64,000 nt of DNA from a virus, in IMG/VR virus record IMGVR_UViG_3300037248_000024, positions 34,051 through 98,050 of that record, one strand, 5' to 3'. Positions within the stretch are counted from its first letter, which is position 1. Each line of letters opens with the position of its first letter. Made by a program: the position numbers and the translations under genes. Below, one piece after another: positions 62,295 through 64,000 of this stretch. Under the pieces are notes generated by a model, which saw only the letters and a list, made by a program, of their open reading frames with translations, ran no database searches and was not told the DNA's origin.

Positions 62295-62921
62295 ATGCCA
62301 AAGTTACTGAAACCGTCCGAATGGCCAGGGTTTCCGAAACTGGAAGGGCCTCATGATCCGTGGTGGCCGATCCAGGAGGCGGGATGGCCGGTTCCACGCG
62401 AAACGAGTCTGGCCTTCATGCCGCGCGCTGTCGTCGCGGACTTTCCAGGCGTGCGTGACATGATCGTGGCGCATCCCGCGTGGGAACTCGATCCAATTAC
62501 GGATAATGCGTACCGCAGATCGTCTGAGTTTTTGGCGATGCGGGAAAAAAGTGAAGCCCAGCTTTATATCGAGCGCGAAGAAGCAGTGTCGGCCCTTCGT
62601 GCCGCGTGGGATGAGCTTGAATCAAAACTGATCCAGCAGGGCGACGGCATCTCTTGTCCGGTTGGTCCTTTTGGCGCTCACCTTACAAAAGCGTCGATTA
62701 GTGGACGTCGGAGCCAGGATTACGTCCCGTATTCAGACCTGATCGAGATTTGGCGCAACGTCATGCTCCAATCCGCCGGGAAGCATCTCGGTCTTCCGCC
62801 AGAGACGATCCTTTTATGGCGAGAGCCGCCGGAAATCAGCGGGCAGATAGATTTCGGCGAAACAAAAATCACATGGACGGTTTATTGCCGTTATGCGGTG
62901 ACGTTGAGCCCGTTTGTGTGA
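62295..62921 (+). CDS. hypothetical protein, 208 aa
   Basis: Start ATG 62295 is chosen by the GGGGATTGAG ribosome site; an in-frame ATG upstream at 62283 is possible. Helical part (REKSEAQLYIEREEAVSALR AAWDELESKL) and a beta C-terminal end (GQIDFGETKITWTVYCRYAV). Not recognised. Confidence 0.6.
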   Translation: MPKLLKPSEWPGFPKLEGPHDPWWPIQEAGWPVPRETSLAFMPRAVVADFPGVRDMIVAHPAWELDPITDNAYRRSSEFLAMREKSEAQLYIEREEAVSALRAAWDELESKLIQQGDGISCPVGPFGAHLTKASISGRRSQDYVPYSDLIEIWRNVMLQSAGKHLGLPPETILLWREPPEISGQIDFGETKITWTVYCRYAVTLSPFV

Positions 62922-63103
62922 TGCCCCTGATCCACACCGAAGACCTGACCGACAAAGTCACCGCCGCGATTGAAGAAAAATCCGGCCAGATCGTGCTGGG
63001 AATGGCGACCGACTGGGCGGACTATAAAGAACGCACCGGGCATATCGCCGGGTTGCGCGAAGTCGAACGTTTCATCAACGAGATAACGGAGCAGAAGAAA
63101 TGA
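62921..63103 (+). CDS. hypothetical protein, 60 aa
   Basis: TGATG overlap with the previous gene. Helical acidic small protein (LTDKVTAAIEEKSGQIVLGM ATDWADYKERTGHIAGLREV) typical of head-tail or assembly factors; stop overlaps the GroES-like start. Confidence 0.6.
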   Translation: MPLIHTEDLTDKVTAAIEEKSGQIVLGMATDWADYKERTGHIAGLREVERFINEITEQKK

Positions 63104-63549
63104 GTCCCCAAACCGCCAAGGCGCAAGCCGCGCCGAGGCTTGTCCCGGTCGCGCGACCGGACCCCGCGAAGCAACTCATCCTCGACGAACTTGGCGATAT
63201 CTCCGCCGTCAAGGTGCCGCTCAATCGAATCCTGCTCGCGATATACAAGGCGCCGGAGAAGACACCGGGCGGCATCATTCGTCCCGGCATGGTGCAGAAA
63301 GAAGACATCTGGCAGGGCAACTCCGGTCTTGTCGTGAAGATGGGGCCGCACGCCTACGAGCAGACCGACAACATGGATTACGAATGGGCGGATGACGACC
63401 GCTGCCATGTCGGCGACTGGGTGATGTTCCGCCGCGCCGATGGGTTACGGGTCAATGTCAACAACCGGGAATGCCTGCTGCTGGAAAGTGAGAAGGGCAT
63501 CAAGATGGTCATTCCGCATCCGGACATCATTTGGGAGCGGGGGACGTGA
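63100..63549 (+). CDS. GroES-like co-chaperonin, 149 aa
   Basis: The cpn10 fold is indicated by VPLNRILLAIYKAPEKTPGG (strand and mobile-loop region), VVKMGPHAYEQT, HVGDWVMFRRADGLRVNVNN and LLESEKGIKMVIPHPDIIW. Phage GroES-like proteins cap host GroEL to fold oversized capsid proteins. Position just before the scaffold-like gene fits that role. The N-terminal 30 residues are an extension. Confidence 0.75.
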   Translation: MSPQTAKAQAAPRLVPVARPDPAKQLILDELGDISAVKVPLNRILLAIYKAPEKTPGGIIRPGMVQKEDIWQGNSGLVVKMGPHAYEQTDNMDYEWADDDRCHVGDWVMFRRADGLRVNVNNRECLLLESEKGIKMVIPHPDIIWERGT

Positions 63550-63695
63550 GCTCCCCCTCAACCGAACAAGAGCGCGCGTTCAAACTTCGCGAGGGGATCA
63601 TCCACCTTCTCGCGACGACACGCCCTCACCATACCGCCGATGACATCGTGAAAGCCGCCAAAAAACTCGCGGCATACGTGGAGACCGGAAAATGA
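63546..63695 (+). CDS. hypothetical protein, 49 aa
   Basis: GTG start overlapping the GroES-like stop. A basic helix (TADDIVKAAKKLAAYVETGK). Its stop overlaps the next ATG. Not recognised. Confidence 0.55.
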   Translation: MSSPSTEQERAFKLREGIIHLLATTRPHHTADDIVKAAKKLAAYVETGK

Positions 63696-64000
63696 GCGAA
63701 GCCCAAACCGTCACCCACGTCCGGGGCACCGATGGCGCGCTGAACCCGATCACGGGTGAACCGCCCGGCATCAAGGAAATCCTCGAACGCCGCGCCGCTG
63801 GAGAGCCGCCGGATCGGGAACCACCCGAGGCAACGCCGCCGCCCACACCAGATGCCGCGGCTGTCCAACGTCCCGATGACGATGCCGCCGCCGCTCGTGC
63901 CGCCGCTGAGATCGCGGGGCTTCGCCGCCAGACCGGAGAGGCCGAACGCCGCGCCGCCGAGGCGGAAACCGCGCGACACAATGCCGATGCCGCCAGACTG
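63692..64000 (+). CDS. scaffold-like protein, 5' part (runs off the window)
   Basis: The first 103 codons are visible and open at 64000. Pro/Glu-rich start followed by DDDAAAARAAAEIAGLRRQTG EAERRAAEAETARHNADAARL, an Ala-rich charged helix typical of HK97/P22-type scaffolds and lying after the portal, as usual. If correct, the major capsid gene should follow beyond the window. Confidence 0.6.
   Translation, partial: MSEAQTVTHVRGTDGALNPITGEPPGIKEILERRAAGEPPDREPPEATPPPTPDAAAVQRPDDDAAAARAAAEIAGLRRQTGEAERRAAEAETARHNADAARL

Noticed and set aside
1-64000. Integrase, excisionase or attachment site
   Set aside because: None was seen; the window is only part of the genome, so a temperate lifestyle is neither supported nor excluded.

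Overview
The window looks like a 64 kb piece of a large, GC-rich tailed-phage genome (Caudoviricetes). The evidence is a small and a large terminase subunit, a portal protein, a GroES-like protein and a probable scaffold at the right end, a T4-lysozyme-type endolysin with holin-like genes near the left end, two phage-borne tRNA genes with encoded CCA, dense ATGA/GTGA/TGATG gene overlaps and many tiny genes. The host is probably an alphaproteobacterium. This is inferred from two GcrA-like helix-turn-helix proteins and an ECF sigma factor of the alphaproteobacterial EcfG-like type, and from promoters that read as ordinary sigma70 sites. No integrase, excisionase or att site is visible, so lifestyle cannot be decided from this window.

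Layout. 1-1423 (+): small genes, closed by a terminator at 1446. 1512-4414 (-): two tRNA genes, a DUF2135-like protein of about 700 residues and two small genes. 4557-4916 (+): two small membrane proteins. 4974-6002 (-): a GcrA-like/ECF sigma fusion, divergent from 6062-14421 (+), which holds small HTH proteins, lysis genes, a deoxynucleotidase, a DUF1643 protein, a papain-like protein and a C5 methyltransferase. 14473-26306 (-): about 29 small genes, many encoding membrane or zinc-binding proteins, plus a DUF5131 protein, a Lar-like protein, an unexpected capsid-like protein and a TnpB nuclease. 26411-43600 (+): the information-processing block, with a cold-shock protein, GcrA-like, GP88, DnaA domain IV, ParB-like, beta-clamp-like, two DNA methylases, homing endonucleases, a Sak4-like ATPase, an SSB-like protein, an SF1 helicase, an ExoX-C-like nuclease and a VapE-like primase/helicase. 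43601-43944: an AT-rich, iteron-filled convergent region, the best candidate for a replication origin. 43945-51485 (-): small accessory genes and a methyltransferase-DUF4942 protein. 51622-64000 (+): RHH and GIY-YIG genes leading into packaging and head genes; the window ends inside a scaffold-like gene.

How it may work together. Host sigma70 promoters (TTGAC-type -35, weak to good -10) sit about 34-37 nt before the start codon of many boundary genes. Their transcripts would begin at or next to the AUG, so these messages look leaderless. The genes involved are mostly ribbon-helix-helix, XRE-like or nuclease genes at the head of modules, plus the sigma fusion. This suggests a dispersed set of early regulators that are read immediately by host machinery. 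The replication block copies bacterial origin parts (DnaA domain IV, ParB, beta clamp) and ends at the iteron array. Four DNA methyltransferases and a Lar-like protein point to protection from host restriction.

Limits: all function calls come from reading motifs by eye. No database search, structure prediction or expression data was available. Many small genes are supported only by tight overlap, ribosome-binding sites and protein-like composition.
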